Assembly: GCF_901709675.1 (NCBI RefSeq) | Contig: NC_051095.1 | Coordinates: 22,295,456 to 22,359,455, forward strand | Direction: 5' to 3' | DNA length: 64,000 nt | Source: Syngnathus acus | Lineage: Eukaryota > Chordata > Actinopteri > Syngnathiformes > Syngnathidae | Part shown: positions 32,927 through 45,358 of the stretch, in pieces | Layout of the letters: every line of letters begins with the position of its first letter | Position numbering within the stretch: the first letter of the stretch is position 1 | Notes under the pieces: generated by a model | What the model was told of the DNA's origin: nothing | Seen by the model: the letters and a program-made list of their open reading frames with translations, nothing else | Databases searched by the model: none | Position numbers and translations under genes: made by a program

Positions 32927-35900
32927 CACACACACACACACACACACACAGTAATATATATATATATATATATATATGCTGTCGGTGATGTATATTAGTT
33001 TTTTAACTGATTATTTGCACGTTTTTATAATTAATCATGATTAATCTACTTCTGTTATTTTCAACATGCAGAAATAAATATCCCATTGCACAAGGGGGAA
33101 AAAGTACACTGCAGCCACAATAAAACCATAAACAATTTTGCTCACTTAATTTTTGAACATATTTAAAGTAGCCAAATGCTTTAAAGAAAATAGCTTCTTT
33201 TTTCTCACGCATGCACAAGTCAATAGTCCGTGGCATTATGGGGAAAATGCTACGTTTGTAGTATTTCACGACAACCCTATTGACGAGTACGTTCAAATGT
33301 TTCCAAGTTCATTCAAATGTATTCCCGAGTACGTACCTCAGAGTATGTTAGAACGTATTTGCCAGTCAAAATGTTTACTCAACAATGGCAGCTCCACGCT
33401 TTTATAATTTCATTAGATTTTTGTTTAAAACTATAATCCTGCTTAATTTGAACTCATTCATCGCCATTGGCGGCTATAGATGTAAAAGACTGATTTTAAT
33501 TGGGGTGGCAATCAATAAGATAAGAGACTTACCTAGCGCCATCCACACGGAGAAACGTATCCAAGTGTCTCCACTCAATTGAACCATGAGGTAAACATTA
33601 ACAAATATGCTAAGAATCGGCAGAAACGGCAAAAGGGGAACCTGTCGTGACACACACACACACACACATAGGCAGACAATAACTATGAGTTTTTGTGTTC
33701 AACATCAGTCAATAATTTTCAGATGTGCGGTACATACCATGAAGGAAACCCTCTGAGCGGTCTGTGGCTGTCTGCAAATCATGACGACGCAACCGACAAA
33801 GATAAGTAAGCACACAGACAGAGTTGCAAAGATCCATACTTCCATGCCAATGATGGCGTCGATGTGGTAAGTGGTCAGATAGCTGATCACACATACCAGC
33901 AGCACTGTGTTTAAACAAGAGACATGTAAACAATTCTTACTCATACACGGTATATCTTAATTTTGTTAAACATGAGTCAGGCACTTGCACTAGTTTCATG
34001 GTTTCGTCTGGATCTCCTATTTCAGGGGTGTCAAACTCATTTTTTTTCACGAGCCGCATTGTAGTCATAGTTTCTTTCGGAGGGCCATTATGTGTCAACC
34101 CAAATAAATGTATGAGCACCTCATATTATATCCAGTATAAGCTACAAAACAGATAACTCGTTTTCAAATCAGACTAGTAAAAACTGGTAAAATATTCAAA
34201 AAATATATATTTTTAAAAGTGAAGACAATTTGCAATTCTAGTAATGACACAAGAATTTGATGCACAATTTGTCTTCGCAAGCCACCTAAAATGATGTGAC
34301 GGGCCGTATCTGGCCCCCGGGCCTTGAGTTTGACACCTGTGTCCTATTTGATCATGTCGAATAGATGAGACATTTGCCTCACCTAGCACACAAATGGAAA
34401 AGTTGACCGTGCCAGATGAATGTTCAGAGGGGGATGCAGGTGGGTGAAGGACCGCCTGCAGAATTGAGCCTTCTGCTTTTAGCGTGTTGAGGTGGGACTC
34501 GGATTCAGTCAGTTCTGACTCGCCCTCCTTAGAGGACAGATAGTCCCTTTTACAGCCACCTTCCCTTTGACGCTCCAAAGCGCCATCTGGCTGATACCTG
34601 GAGGTGAAAATTTATTGGTTCTGTAGTCTCCGGCCATTTTTCTACAGTTCAAACACCTTAAAATGACACATTACACAGTAAATATTACACAGCGCAAACT
34701 TGAGCTTTATAGGTTGTATGGCAGCCTCTCTAAGTTGTACTCTGCCCCTTGCCCAAAGTCAGATGGGATAGCTGCCATCTTATCAGAGAACTTAATAAGG
34801 ACAATTGGGAGGAACGAGTGATTGTCAGGCCTGATCAACACATAAATCTTAAAGTAATTTCAATTGCTGTGACAACTACATTTTAAGGTGAGGCAGTAGG
34901 AGATATTTACACATAAAAATAAGATAATAAAAAATGCTAATGAGAAAAAATATGTTGTAAAGTGTCCTTATGTGCTGTTAAAGTGCCATTATGAATCGAG
35001 TGATCCGAAAATGACCCACATCCTGAGTAGTAGAGCATAGAGTACACACTGTTACCTCGTCACCCCCTTCATATTTATACAAGAGCCACATTTACAGCTC
35101 TTACATCACAAGTTGCACTTTATAGAATTAGGTAATCATTCCTGTGGCTTTTCAAGTAGAAATAAATGTTGCGAACATAAGATTGTTGTTGTTTACTGAG
35201 TAAATGTACTCACCTGAGAATCAGTACGCACACAGCAACCAGTGAGTAGGCCAGCAGAGTTCCAATAGACATCATGTCAACCAAAGCTTTGAGGTCAAAC
35301 AGGAAAGCCATGACGGCTATACCGCAAGCAAAGAAAACAAACACACTTAGCACATTTGACGTAAAAACACCAAAACATATGCGTACACAAAACTGGACCA
35401 CCACCTGGACATCTGCAAGCTCAATCTTTTCCCATAAATAGACAGCACCAGATTATAGCTAAGACTTAGATCGAGCAAGACCATAAACATTTCATGCAGT
35501 CATTTCCACAGCAGTATATTTCCTTCATCTGATAAATTAGCAGACATCATCTCCATACTGAGTTTAGTTTGATATGACACTTTGGTGCTGCTCACAGCTC
35601 CCTCTCTTGTGTCCCAGCAACTGACTCTAGCATGGAGTTGATCTCAGCTGGTCTGTGCAATTCTGCCGCTTTTTGCAATGTCGTGCTATAACATAAAACC
35701 ACAATTCAAAAAAGTTGTTTTGTATGCCGGCATGACACAACTCTCTATGGGTGCAACTGCATCCTACTGAGCTGGACGTCTTATTTTGCACGGTAAAAGT
35801 GGCGCTGCATTGGAACAAAAAGTTGCATGTTTGTTTTTGACATGGCAAGTTAAAAGAGCAGCAGATTAAAAAAATAATACGTGTCTGGACTTCATTGTAT

Positions 35901-38900
35901 TTCATTCATGAACATGACAACAGGGTGCATACGAACTCTCTGAATCACTCGAGAAATCAATTCATAGAATGCATTATTGTCATCTTCATCATATTTCTTA
36001 TTTTTCAAAAGACCCTCCTGGTTGTATGGTCACACACGGACACGTGCAATATGATCATTTCACAGCGGTGATCTGTGATCGCCCTAGTCAACTTCACATC
36101 ATCCCCCCGAGGATGTCTGCTTGCAGTACCTCATAAATATACTTTGCGTATCGGCTTCATTCCTGCACAGACTCCAGCAAATCAGTTTCTGGTTCCACCA
36201 TGTCAATTAGGACTGTGCGCCTCTCGTGTGCTGATCTTAAAATAAATCAGAGGATCCACTTTCATTGGCCGTCAGCTTCATTGGCAAGTCAGCTGTGTTC
36301 ACATCGACAACGGCCCAAAAAATGTCAACTGTGTCAAAGTGTGCCAACTGTGTTTCTGTGAAATTAGTAAACTAGTCTAGCCTGCACATGTACAGATTTA
36401 AGCCACGCCATCCACCAGACTTTCACTGGGCAAGAGTATAGATACCAGGCAGACAAAAAAAAGGATAATATTTACAGAATCATTGGAAAGGAACAATTTG
36501 CCGATATGAAAAATTTAAATAATCTCTTTTGTTTCAGCAGCTGACATTACTGTAGTTTATTCCATAAGCATCATCTTCTCAATGTGGAAAGTATCCAAGC
36601 GATAATCTAATTCTACAAATAGTTGACATTTCATTTAGAACATTTATTATCAGAAAAAGAATAATGCTCAAAATCCCCCCAAAAGGTCTATTTGGTTTTT
36701 TCGGGGGGGTCTCCATTTTTCCTCAAAATAATGTCACCATAAAAATGATGTTCTAGCGCAGGGGTGGGCAAACTACGGCCCGCGGGCCACATCCGGCCCA
36801 CGGGACCGTTTAATCCGGCCCGCCAACCCTGAATTAATTGTATTATTAAACTTTTTTTTTTGTCATTTTGCCTGCAATGACTGCGTTTCCCCAGTAGATG
36901 GGGAACCGCTCGCCTGCGCATTTACTACCGGAAGCCGTGTCAGAAAGCTCGGTGCACACTCACAAGTGCGTGTACGTACGTACTCAGTAGTACGGACATG
37001 GCGCACTCGCGCTCTATTTGTATCAGTCCCGAATTTAGAGCGTGGGCTGTGACGACAGCATTCTTGTACTTCGCTCGCTGAGCTTTCAGATACAGTTTTA
37101 CGCTAAAGCCACCCACAAACCTTCCACTGGAATCCTTCCATTAAAATGAGTGGCCCGAAGAAAAGAAGTGAGTGCCGAATGTTAAAAGAGTGGCCAATTT
37201 GGCTCGACGTACGCGACGTGACGTTCAGCCACATCAACCCGTCACAGATCGAGGTAAACGGATCTCTCCTAAGAATTGCCACAACAAATTTTACTCCAGA
37301 CTATGATGCACTAGCAAAAAAGGGAGACCAACAACACTGTTCCCACTGAAAATGAAGGGGAGGCTCTCACGTTTGTTGTAAAAAAATGCATTTTGAATAT
37401 GATTTGTACACATAGCAGGGATTGAAACTAGCGACCATTCTCATTTTCAAACAATGCAGGATGCTCAAGGACATTGACGCACCCGCCACCTGTTTGCGAC
37501 TAATCTTAACCTGTAAAGTTCTTAAGGCTTACTTTAAGGAAGTGTTTCCCGTTTCCTCACCTCTGTTACCAGGTGTTTGTGAGTTAAAACTCTGCTCTGA
37601 TGTTCAGATACCCCTCACCGTGTTGCCGTTTTGATTACTTTATTTGGATGTATGCTTTCACCGAGTCTTCAAGATGATATATTTGGTCAGAATGTTTGCT
37701 GTTTGATGTGATCTCATAAGATAAACATTTTTCATTAATCTGACCTGCAGTCACTGAAGTGATGGAGACTGTTATTCATAATAATAGTGTCGTATTTTAT
37801 GAGAATCACTGATAGCAGTTTTTTAGTGATTTTTTTTTTAATGCTGTTAATAAATGCATTTGTTTTCAAAAAACTTGTTTGGAATATCCATGCTTTATTA
37901 CCTACTAAAGGCCAAAATCTTTTATGCAATGACCTTTACAGGTCGCTTATATTACTTCACACAAACACTACGTCCATCTGCTCCTGGTTCGGCCCTCCGG
38001 TCCAAATTTAGAACCCAGTTCGGCCCGCGAGTCAAAAACTTTGCCCACCCCTGTTCTAGCGTGTACTCGCAACACACTCAGCTTCTATTTTGTCCTGTTG
38101 ACCAGCTCACTTGACTTGGAATTGACATGCACTTTAGCAAACCATCACAAACATGAACATGCAGCCATCACCACCGACACCGCGTGACGACGATTCAAAG
38201 CCAAACAAAGTCCACACCACAAGCCTGTATACAGCTTGTATGGCTGCTTACCCGCGGTGGTACCTGCCGCCATGGTGGCAGCCACAGGCGACTGCCGCTT
38301 ACTCACTTTGGACATAAATTTGAACAGAATGCCATCTCGTGCCATGGCAAAGAGAATGCGTGGTAGTGGGAACATGGCGCCCAACAGGCTATGGAGAAGA
38401 GGGTTCATGGTTAAGTGGAGAACACAGAGAAAAGGACACATTTCACCTGCACAACTGTGAAAGCACACGTGAAAGGCAGGGATGAGGGAGGGTTAATTGT
38501 TTTAACCACAAATTGTGCACATGGGTAGCTATGAGTTTTTCTTGGGCAGTGTCTTTCACAGTTGATTGGTGGAGAAGCTCTTTGCTCCCTTGCTCTCACC
38601 TGCTACTACACCGGAACTCATAGTGGCAATAAGGGGGGTCTTCGTCTTAGGATTGATTCGGGCTAAGGCTTTGAAAAGCACCCCATCCTCTGCCATAGCA
38701 TAGATTACACGAGGCATAGGGAAAATGGAGCCCAGCAGACTGCATGAGACAGCAGAGACATGCAAGACCAACACGTTAGTCAAGACACCCAAAAGCACAC
38801 GCACACAAGGACACAGCAACCACAATCACATCTTAAAAGCTTCACAGTGGGAGGGAGGGTGTGCCTTTCTTTTCCGATGGGGCATTAGTCAGTCCAAATA

Positions 38901-41659
38901 ACATCAAGTGGAATTTTTTTTCAAGTAGATGTAACTTAATCCTCCAAGGAAAGCATTGTTGGTGCTATTCTTATAATGTTCTTTTATTGTTTTGATGTCA
39001 CGGCATTTTGTGCTTGAAAACAACAATGATCAAGCAGTGAAATGGAGCCAAACAAAATAATGAGAATGGGGCAAAACCGCAAAAACAACTTGATCAGTTG
39101 TAAAATCACCAATGCAGGATATTACACCATCACAAATAGCAGACCGTGGAAAAATTGTCAATCAATCTAAGTTAATTTAAAAAAACAATTAAAGAATGAA
39201 CATGACCTTATGTTCCTTTACAGAAATATGAGATTGAAAATAAACATATCAGTAAAGAAAGGCACAATGGGCTTCAGACTTGTTTTTTATTTTGGTTCTA
39301 CGACCTTTTATTTGGTCACACTCGTTTTTCTATGACTCATTAAATTATGGCTTGAATGACTGACAATTTAATTTGATGACAGCTGAGCTGATGGGTTTTG
39401 AGTGCTTCACTTTCACACTAGCCCTTTGGATCATCTACTGCCGTAGTTATATAATATATACTGTATATAATGCAAGGCTCTCCATTTTTTTAAAGATTTG
39501 TGAAGCAGATTCGCTCATCAATAATTTCATTTGTGTAACAATTTTCAAATTTTGAGGAGCATTTTTTTTTCCCGGTAATTCAGTAAATATAAGGACATAA
39601 CTGGGGACTTAAATTTTGGGCTGCAGCTTAGAGATATTTGAGTATTGAACAATCAAATATTCAGAAATAGGAAATAAGACATTTTACAGAACGCGTGATC
39701 TGGTTTTGCAAAGCTGCCAACTAACAGAAAATTTGAAATCTAAATTATACATCAAAAACATTCACGTGCAAGGTCTGTGTTGACTACACGACACCGTTTT
39801 TTTTATTTTTGCCACAGAGACGGTTGTTCATAGTATTGCTCTTCAGGTGTGTTATATATGAGTCTCACAGTATTGCTCTTCATGTGTGTTATATATGAGT
39901 CGCAAAATGTGAATTTTGATATGTAATCAGCGATGCAAAAAAACAAGTCATTTACCCACACTCCCGTTTGGCCGCCCATATATAATCATTTCGAATCAAT
40001 AGCAAGACTGGCAGCATGCACAATGATATATATTTGTATCCACAAATTATGACGTTGAATGTACAAAAAAAGTCACTTGAGTTACCTGGTAGACAGGGCA
40101 CATAATGAACCTACAGCGACCACATATTTGGCAGGGCTCCATCCCACATACTCAAAAGCCATGGGCAAAGGGCTTTTTTCATCCAACAGGTAGTAAGGCA
40201 TCATGAGTGTGAGCGCGGCCGAAACACCAAAGTACGCCAGGAAACACACAGTCAGTGACACCACTATGCCGATAGGAATGGCCCTCTGAGGGTTCCTCAC
40301 CTCCTCACCTGCAGTAGAAAACAACAAGTACTGTACAATACATCGGTCGTAATGTTGCAATCTAACATCATGCTTTTTTCCACTCCAATTTCTGTTTCAG
40401 TGTGGCAGAGAATTGTGCCATGAGTACATTTGAATGCAATACTTATCAAAAGAAATGAAAAAACTAAGTTTTACAACCGTAAGGCCAAGCTCATACCTGT
40501 AGTTGCTATGCAATCAAAGCCCACAAAAGCATAGAAGCAGGTGGCGGCTCCAGCTAATGTTCCACTGAAACCGTATGGCATGAATCCTCCAGCTCCATAA
40601 TCACTGCTCACGTTACCTGTAGCTGATAAGTTCCTAAAACAACAACAAAATGTCAAGGGAAGTATATTCTTACTGGTATTTAAATAAACATTTTAAGCCA
40701 CTGTACAATTTGTGCAATGGGAAAATAATCACCTGGATGCTATGGTAAGATTTACTAGAGAATCTTCTGTTATCTTCCAGTTGTTTGCATCTCCTTTTAC
40801 AAAGCCAGAGATGATAACAAAGAACAACACGAGCACATTGATAGAGGTGAAGACTTTGTTGACCCAGGCTGACTCCTTAACCCCAAATGACAGGAGCCCT
40901 GCATGAGTACAAACACAATGAGCATAAAAACTACAAATCCATTGCTATTAGTGCAATTCAGTTTGTTTTATGCTTGATTACAATTAGGTTAAGGGGGAAA
41001 ACAAATACAAAATACATAGTGAGGATCATTTATTTTCTTACCAGACAGCAGCAGAATCAAACAGACTGCAAAGAAGTCAGGATACTGAGCCAGACCAGGA
41101 GAGTTCATGCGAAAGTAAGTTTTACAGAATATTTCAATATGTCCTCCTGTCATTTCATCAAATGTTCCGCTCCAAGCCCGAGCTACTGAGGATGTACCTG
41201 TTACAAAGAAGAGGACAAAATATACACGTGAATTATGATGAACATACCAACAGAGATATACGTATGTCAATAATGTGGCGGTAATTCACCAATCACATAG
41301 GAGAGAATCAAATTCCAACCGGTGATAAAGGCCCATATCTCCCCTACAGTCACATAACTGTAAAGGTAAGCCGAACCGGTCTTTGGGACGCGGGCTCCAA
41401 ACTCAGCATAACAAAGGCCGGCCATGACAGAAGCCAGTGCAGCAATGAGGAAGGAGATGACTATGCTGGGACCGGAGTTTCCCTTGGCTACTTCTCCAGC
41501 CAGGACGTAGACACCCGCGCCCAGAGTGCTGCCCACGCCGAGGGCAATCAGGTCCACAGTTCCCAAGCAACGGCAGAGCTTGGAGTCCTCCAAACTGTTA
41601 AGGTCAACCAACTTTCGGCGCACCAGGGAACGGCCAAAGGACAGAACCTGCTCTAACAT
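32670..41659 (-). CDS. slc7a2: Cationic amino-acid transporter 2 (CAT-2), 646 aa (2B form)
   Basis: Exons in transcript order: 41659-41290, 41197-41042, 40898-40733, 40633-40497, 40308-40086, then either 38739-38600 (2B type) or 38388-38252 (2A type), then 35316-35214, 34597-34383, 33904-33738, 33641-33533, 32824-32670. All junctions are GT-AG and in phase. The 5' UTR continues to an acceptor at 41668. Matches to human CAT-2 run throughout: [75 protein letters not shown]. This APC-family protein has about 14 membrane helices and carries arginine, lysine and ornithine across the plasma membrane. The loop exon 34597-34383 is poorly conserved. It is divergent from mtmr7. Confidence 0.97.
32873..32982. 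repeat. Compound (CA)n/(TA)n microsatellite
   Basis: CACACACA, then TATATATACATATATATA, then TGTACACACACA, then ATATATATAT form about 110 bp in the last slc7a2 intron, 49 bp from the last-exon acceptor. Confidence 0.9.
33648..33668. repeat. (CA)n microsatellite at a slc7a2 acceptor
   Basis: GACACACACACACACACACA lies just upstream (in transcript sense) of the acceptor of exon 33641-33533. On the minus strand it is a TG repeat occupying the position of the polypyrimidine tract. Confidence 0.8.
34023..34341. mobile_element. Non-autonomous hAT element, 319 bp
   Basis: Termini are CAGGGGTGTCAAACTC and GAGTTTGACACCTGTG, with an exact 8-bp duplication TCCTATTT at 34015-34022 and 34342-34349. It is the reverse-oriented sister of 27998-28319. 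It inserted 33 bp downstream of the donor of slc7a2 exon 34597-34383. Confidence 0.92.
35320..36750. other. slc7a2 intronic DNA
   Basis: This is unique-looking intron between the alternative exon pair and exon 35316-35214. No exon, RNA gene or clear repeat was recognised before the hAT element at 36759. Confidence 0.5.
36759..38053 (+). mobile_element. Internally deleted hAT element, 1295 bp, with GTF2IRD2-like transposase ends
   Basis: Termini are CAGGGGTGGGCAAACTACGG and CTTTGCCCACCCCTG, with an exact 8-bp duplication TTCTAGCG at 36751-36758 and 38054-38061. At 37146-37349 a 67-codon frame begins [17 protein letters not shown] and ends [18 protein letters not shown]. These look like the first and last residues of the hAT transposase related to GTF2IRD2-like proteins, fused across a deletion that removed the catalytic core. 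It sits in slc7a2 about 200 bp downstream of the CAT-2A exon. Confidence 0.85.
38252..38388 (-). CDS. slc7a2: slc7a2 alternative exon, CAT-2A type (low affinity)
   Basis: It codes [20 protein letters not shown] then a loop with [17 protein letters not shown], the CAT-2A version known from mammalian liver (low affinity, high capacity). It is 137 nt, one codon shorter than the 2B exon, with the same phases. It lies downstream of the 2B exon in transcript order, separated by 211 bp of intron. Its exit codon carries TTA where the 2B exon has VVA. Confidence 0.95.
38600..38739 (-). CDS. slc7a2: slc7a2 alternative exon, CAT-2B type (high affinity)
   Basis: It codes [20 protein letters not shown] followed by a loop with [20 protein letters not shown]. 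That is the CAT-2B variant of the fourth intracellular loop in mammals. It enters in phase 2 and exits in phase 1, exactly like its alternative at 38252-38388. Joining both in series would shift the frame, so they must be mutually exclusive. Family knowledge: the 2B form is the high-affinity, cytokine-inducible transporter. Confidence 0.95.
38745..40080. other. slc7a2 intron with a small tandem duplication
   Basis: It is mostly AT-rich unique DNA. At 39831-39904 a 37-bp unit (TATTGCTCTTC then GTGTGTTATATATGAGTC) is present twice in tandem with few differences. No exon was found. Confidence 0.55.
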
Positions 41660-41669
41660 GTTGTCGCCT

Positions 41670-44600
41670 GTGAACACAGAAAAGAATTTCTGAAAATATG
41701 TAAGCAGTTAAAGCGTGACTATTTGTACTGAATTTCATCGTGATGAAAAGCTCTGTCTCTTATGCATCAGCACCAAAGCACACATAAAAGAAGCCAGGTG
41801 AGGGCAGAAAGAGCAAATGAGCAATTTGAAATGCGCCTCAAGAGAAATGGGACACACTTTGGGAATGCTGCCAATGGGGTACCATTCATTGAGTAAGCAT
41901 TCCATTAGGAATCAATTGTTTAGAGTTATGGTGCAGATCGGACAATTCAAAGGACTGCATTCACTCACTGAGCATGAATGCATCATTATGACCCAGCAAC
42001 CGCATTCCAATATCGCTCAATATAAATTATCCTGCACTAGAAACAGAGAATCCGCCGGAAAGTGTAGTGCAAAGTTTCATTAAAATAACTCCATTTGTGA
42101 ATACAATATATATTGAAAAAAAAAAAAAGTTAATTCCTTCTCCTTACCAGTTAAAAGAATCATTTTCTTCAGGTTTTTAACTTAATTTAACTGTGCATTA
42201 ATCACCATTAGAGAACCACGAGAACTGGATTTTGGATGACAGCTCAGCTCCATTATATGGTCTACATGGTGTTAGAGTTCATGAAAAATGTAGACCCTAA
42301 AGACCAAATTGAGTCATTTTTAATTATTTTTATTGTTTTAGAATATGTTGTGCAGCTTTTTCCTTATCTGCCTAAAAGGATCCTGCATAACCCCTACCCC
42401 CCAAAATAAACAGATTTACTTTTTTAAAGCATTTATGATCATAGCCAATCAGAGATACGCTCCTACCTGTGAATATGATTCAACAAGGATAGTCCAAAAT
42501 TCGGAAGAAAAAGTAACAAGTATCAAGATGTTTCTGCATGGAAACTTTGCAGGTCCGTTATAGTCAGACTGGCGATCGCTTGAGCTCCAGCCTTAAGTTG
42601 TGACTGAAAACTAGCTTCCAGACTAATTCACCTCCCTCACTGTGCAAACTGTTGAGCAGGATTTTTACTCCTCCCCTCTGTTCTCAGTATTACTTTATAG
42701 GATCTGCCCTGCCTCGCCCCAGGAGAGAGATGCCCCCATTCCTCATTTCCATGCTTGTTATTTGGAATATAAATGTACAACGTAAGTTTAAATATATATA
42801 TGTACGTATATATATACATATATGTATCTCCTCCTGAGACCCAGCAATTCACTTTTGTCCTCCACAGTTAATTCCTGTTAATTCCTGCTGGCTATTCCTG
42901 TTGGCCCTTACGGAGGACATCCTCGGCTTTTCACATTTGCCATAACCAAGTCCCGATGTCCTCTCCAAAGAAAATATTGTAAAAAATGAATAAAAACATT
43001 TTGATATTTGTTTTTACGGCAGTAATGTCTTTTCATATGTATATATGTGTATAAGAATATACAATGCAAGACAAGTTGCTATTATTGTCATTATCATATT
43101 TATAATATTAATATCATATCTAGTTGAGGCAAAAGGAGGCCTATGGTGCAGGTTCAGATGCTGCTTAGCAAGCACTGATAAGTAGTTGAGCAACTGGCAT
43201 TGACAAACAATGTGTCAAACATTTGTGTTTACCCAGTGCAGGCAAGAGGAGTGCTGCTAAAAGCATAGCTGCTGATTGGTCACTGAAGGATGGACAAGTA
43301 ACAGGAAAGAGGGGGGGGGGGGGGTCGCCCTCCTAATGGATGACAGGTATTGCTCAATCTTCTATGAGCTATTGGACCACCGCATATGAATCAATATTCT
43401 GCCTCACATATGCTCACCGAGGGTCACAAGGGGGAAAAAAAATCTAAAATTTCAGATCGCAACTCTTGGTTATCAGGGAATATTTCTGACAAAACTTGCT
43501 CAAGCAATCTTAGAACCCCAGTGGGAAAGTGGCAGCTGGCTTGTTATATGACAGAAAAAAACGGTGTTGCGGACAATATAAGAGCATAGAAATAATCACC
43601 CACATGTAAGACAACCGTTACTAGGGAACGGTTGAAAAGCAACCTGCTGCTCCACCTCATTGTTGACTTGCACTAATTGTGTGAAGCCAATTGAATTTAT
43701 TTGCCCACCAATGGCTGAGTGACCCAGCTTCAAAAATGTGGATATGGTCAGATTGAGTGGTGTTTGTCTTGGGACGCCGGACTTTTCGCTCCAATTAACA
43801 CCGGTGTCACCAAGAAATGCTTGAATGGACTTTTACTATGATGGTAGACAAGAACTTGGTATATTTTAGAAAAGGACTGAAAATTAATTTTGGGGCAAAG
43901 TCAACACCTAAACCTACTATGTAAAGTTACAACTCACAGTCAGACTCACTAAAAGTCATTCTACTTTACAGAGAGACTACACCAGAAGATGCAAAGTAGA
44001 TATTAACAAGAAGAATTAGAAGACCCAGGTCAAAATTGGTCAAGGAGTCTTAAATATTCTGGGAGAAGGTTTTACAAACTGATGAGACAAATACCATACT
44101 GTGCCTTTCCCAACACGATAGAAAAGCTGAAGACTTAAACATATGGGCCTCTATTCTTTAATCCAGCCCTACTCAGCCTTATCAAGAGTCCAGTGACATT
44201 TGCTGTTTTTTTTAATTCTTCCACAATTGGTTGTTTAGAATGCATATTTTGCCCTTGAGAACCAAGGTACTATATTCCCACACACAATTCTGTCAATTTA
44301 TGACAAATTAAGAATTCAATGAAATTCTGTATCATGCTACAAGATAATGAAACAAAAAACACACTCCCAAAAACAACAAACACAGTCAATAAAGTGAAAG
44401 ATTCTGGAGTGACCAAATCAAGCTCCAGACCTAACCCTACCAAGGAATCTGTTTTATCTGCTAAATGGGGGACGAGTGCAAGAGAGTCACCACCATTAAC
44501 ACCTCCATCTCCGCTGTCTCTTGGTGTAGAGGTGTAAATTACAAATGATGAGATTTTATGCTTCTCGAATTGAGGTCAACGGTACAAAGTCTTTACATGT

Positions 44601-45350
44601 AGTAATTTTTCTTCAATATCAGCACAGGAGCCAGCAGACAAAAACCTGCGCTTACGTAACTTAATTCTCTTTTTATTAAGCGGGATGAGGTCTTATCTGT
44701 GCATTTGTTTTTCCTTATGTTTTACCTAAGTGCACTGCTGAGAGTGATTTCCTGTCTTTATATGAGTCAGTCAGTCTCGGAGTCAGGCCATAAATGAAAA
44801 TGATGTTCACAACGGTAATGAAAAGAAGTAATTATTTTGTCATTTAGAATCTGTAACAAACAACACATGAAGGGGGTTTGTTCATGTATAAGCTGAACCA
44901 GACAATAAACCACAGGTGTTTTAAATGAAATATACTCATTTCAATTACCTGTAACACCAAAACAAATGATTTTACAATATCATAAGAATCATGAAAAATC
45001 CACAGATAAGCCGCACCAGACTATAAACCGCAGGGTTCAAAGCTTGTGCAAAAAGTAGTGGCCTATAGTCCACAAATTATGGTAGTTTGGAATGTTTCAC
45101 ATAAGGGTCTTTACTTTGTCCAATGTCACCAAATACCTTTTGTCAGTCTGTATGACCACTGTGGGAGATTACGTCATCCATCATACATTAAATAAAAAGG
45201 ACCTCAAATCGTTTGCATGATCGAAATGTATCTGGACAGTAAACTCCAAAGTGACAAAACAAAGACAGGCAGATGACAAAAAGATAAGTGAATTTTGCAA
45301 ATGAAGTAGAAATCGTTTGATTAAATGTAGGTCATGTTTGTCCTGGATTA
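41670..45350. other. Divergent intergenic region upstream of slc7a2
   Basis: slc7a2 5' UTR exon(s) and promoter must lie here, but I cannot place them. The region holds a (TA)n-like tract at 42790-42826, a poly-G run at 43310-43324, and a 3' fragment of the CCGTAATTT MITE family at 45005-45086. Nothing coding was recognised. Confidence 0.45.
45005..45086. mobile_element. Truncated CCGTAATTT-family MITE end
   Basis: AGATAAGCCGCACCAGACTA, GCAAAAAGTAGTGGCCTATAG and ACAAATTATGGTAG match the terminal parts of the element at 15098-16267, with the middle deleted. Confidence 0.7.
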
Positions 45351-45358
45351 CCTCTAGA

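Noticed and set aside
34213-34382. Continuation of the slc7a2 loop exon frame past 34383
   Set aside because: It runs into the hAT element. A GT donor at 34381-34382 ends the exon in the phase needed for 33904.
41660-41677. Earlier in-frame start for slc7a2
   Set aside because: The frame upstream of 41659 crosses the 3' splice site at 41668-41669, and no ATG lies before 41659 in the exon. The ATG at 41659 gives the expected CAT-2 N-terminus length.
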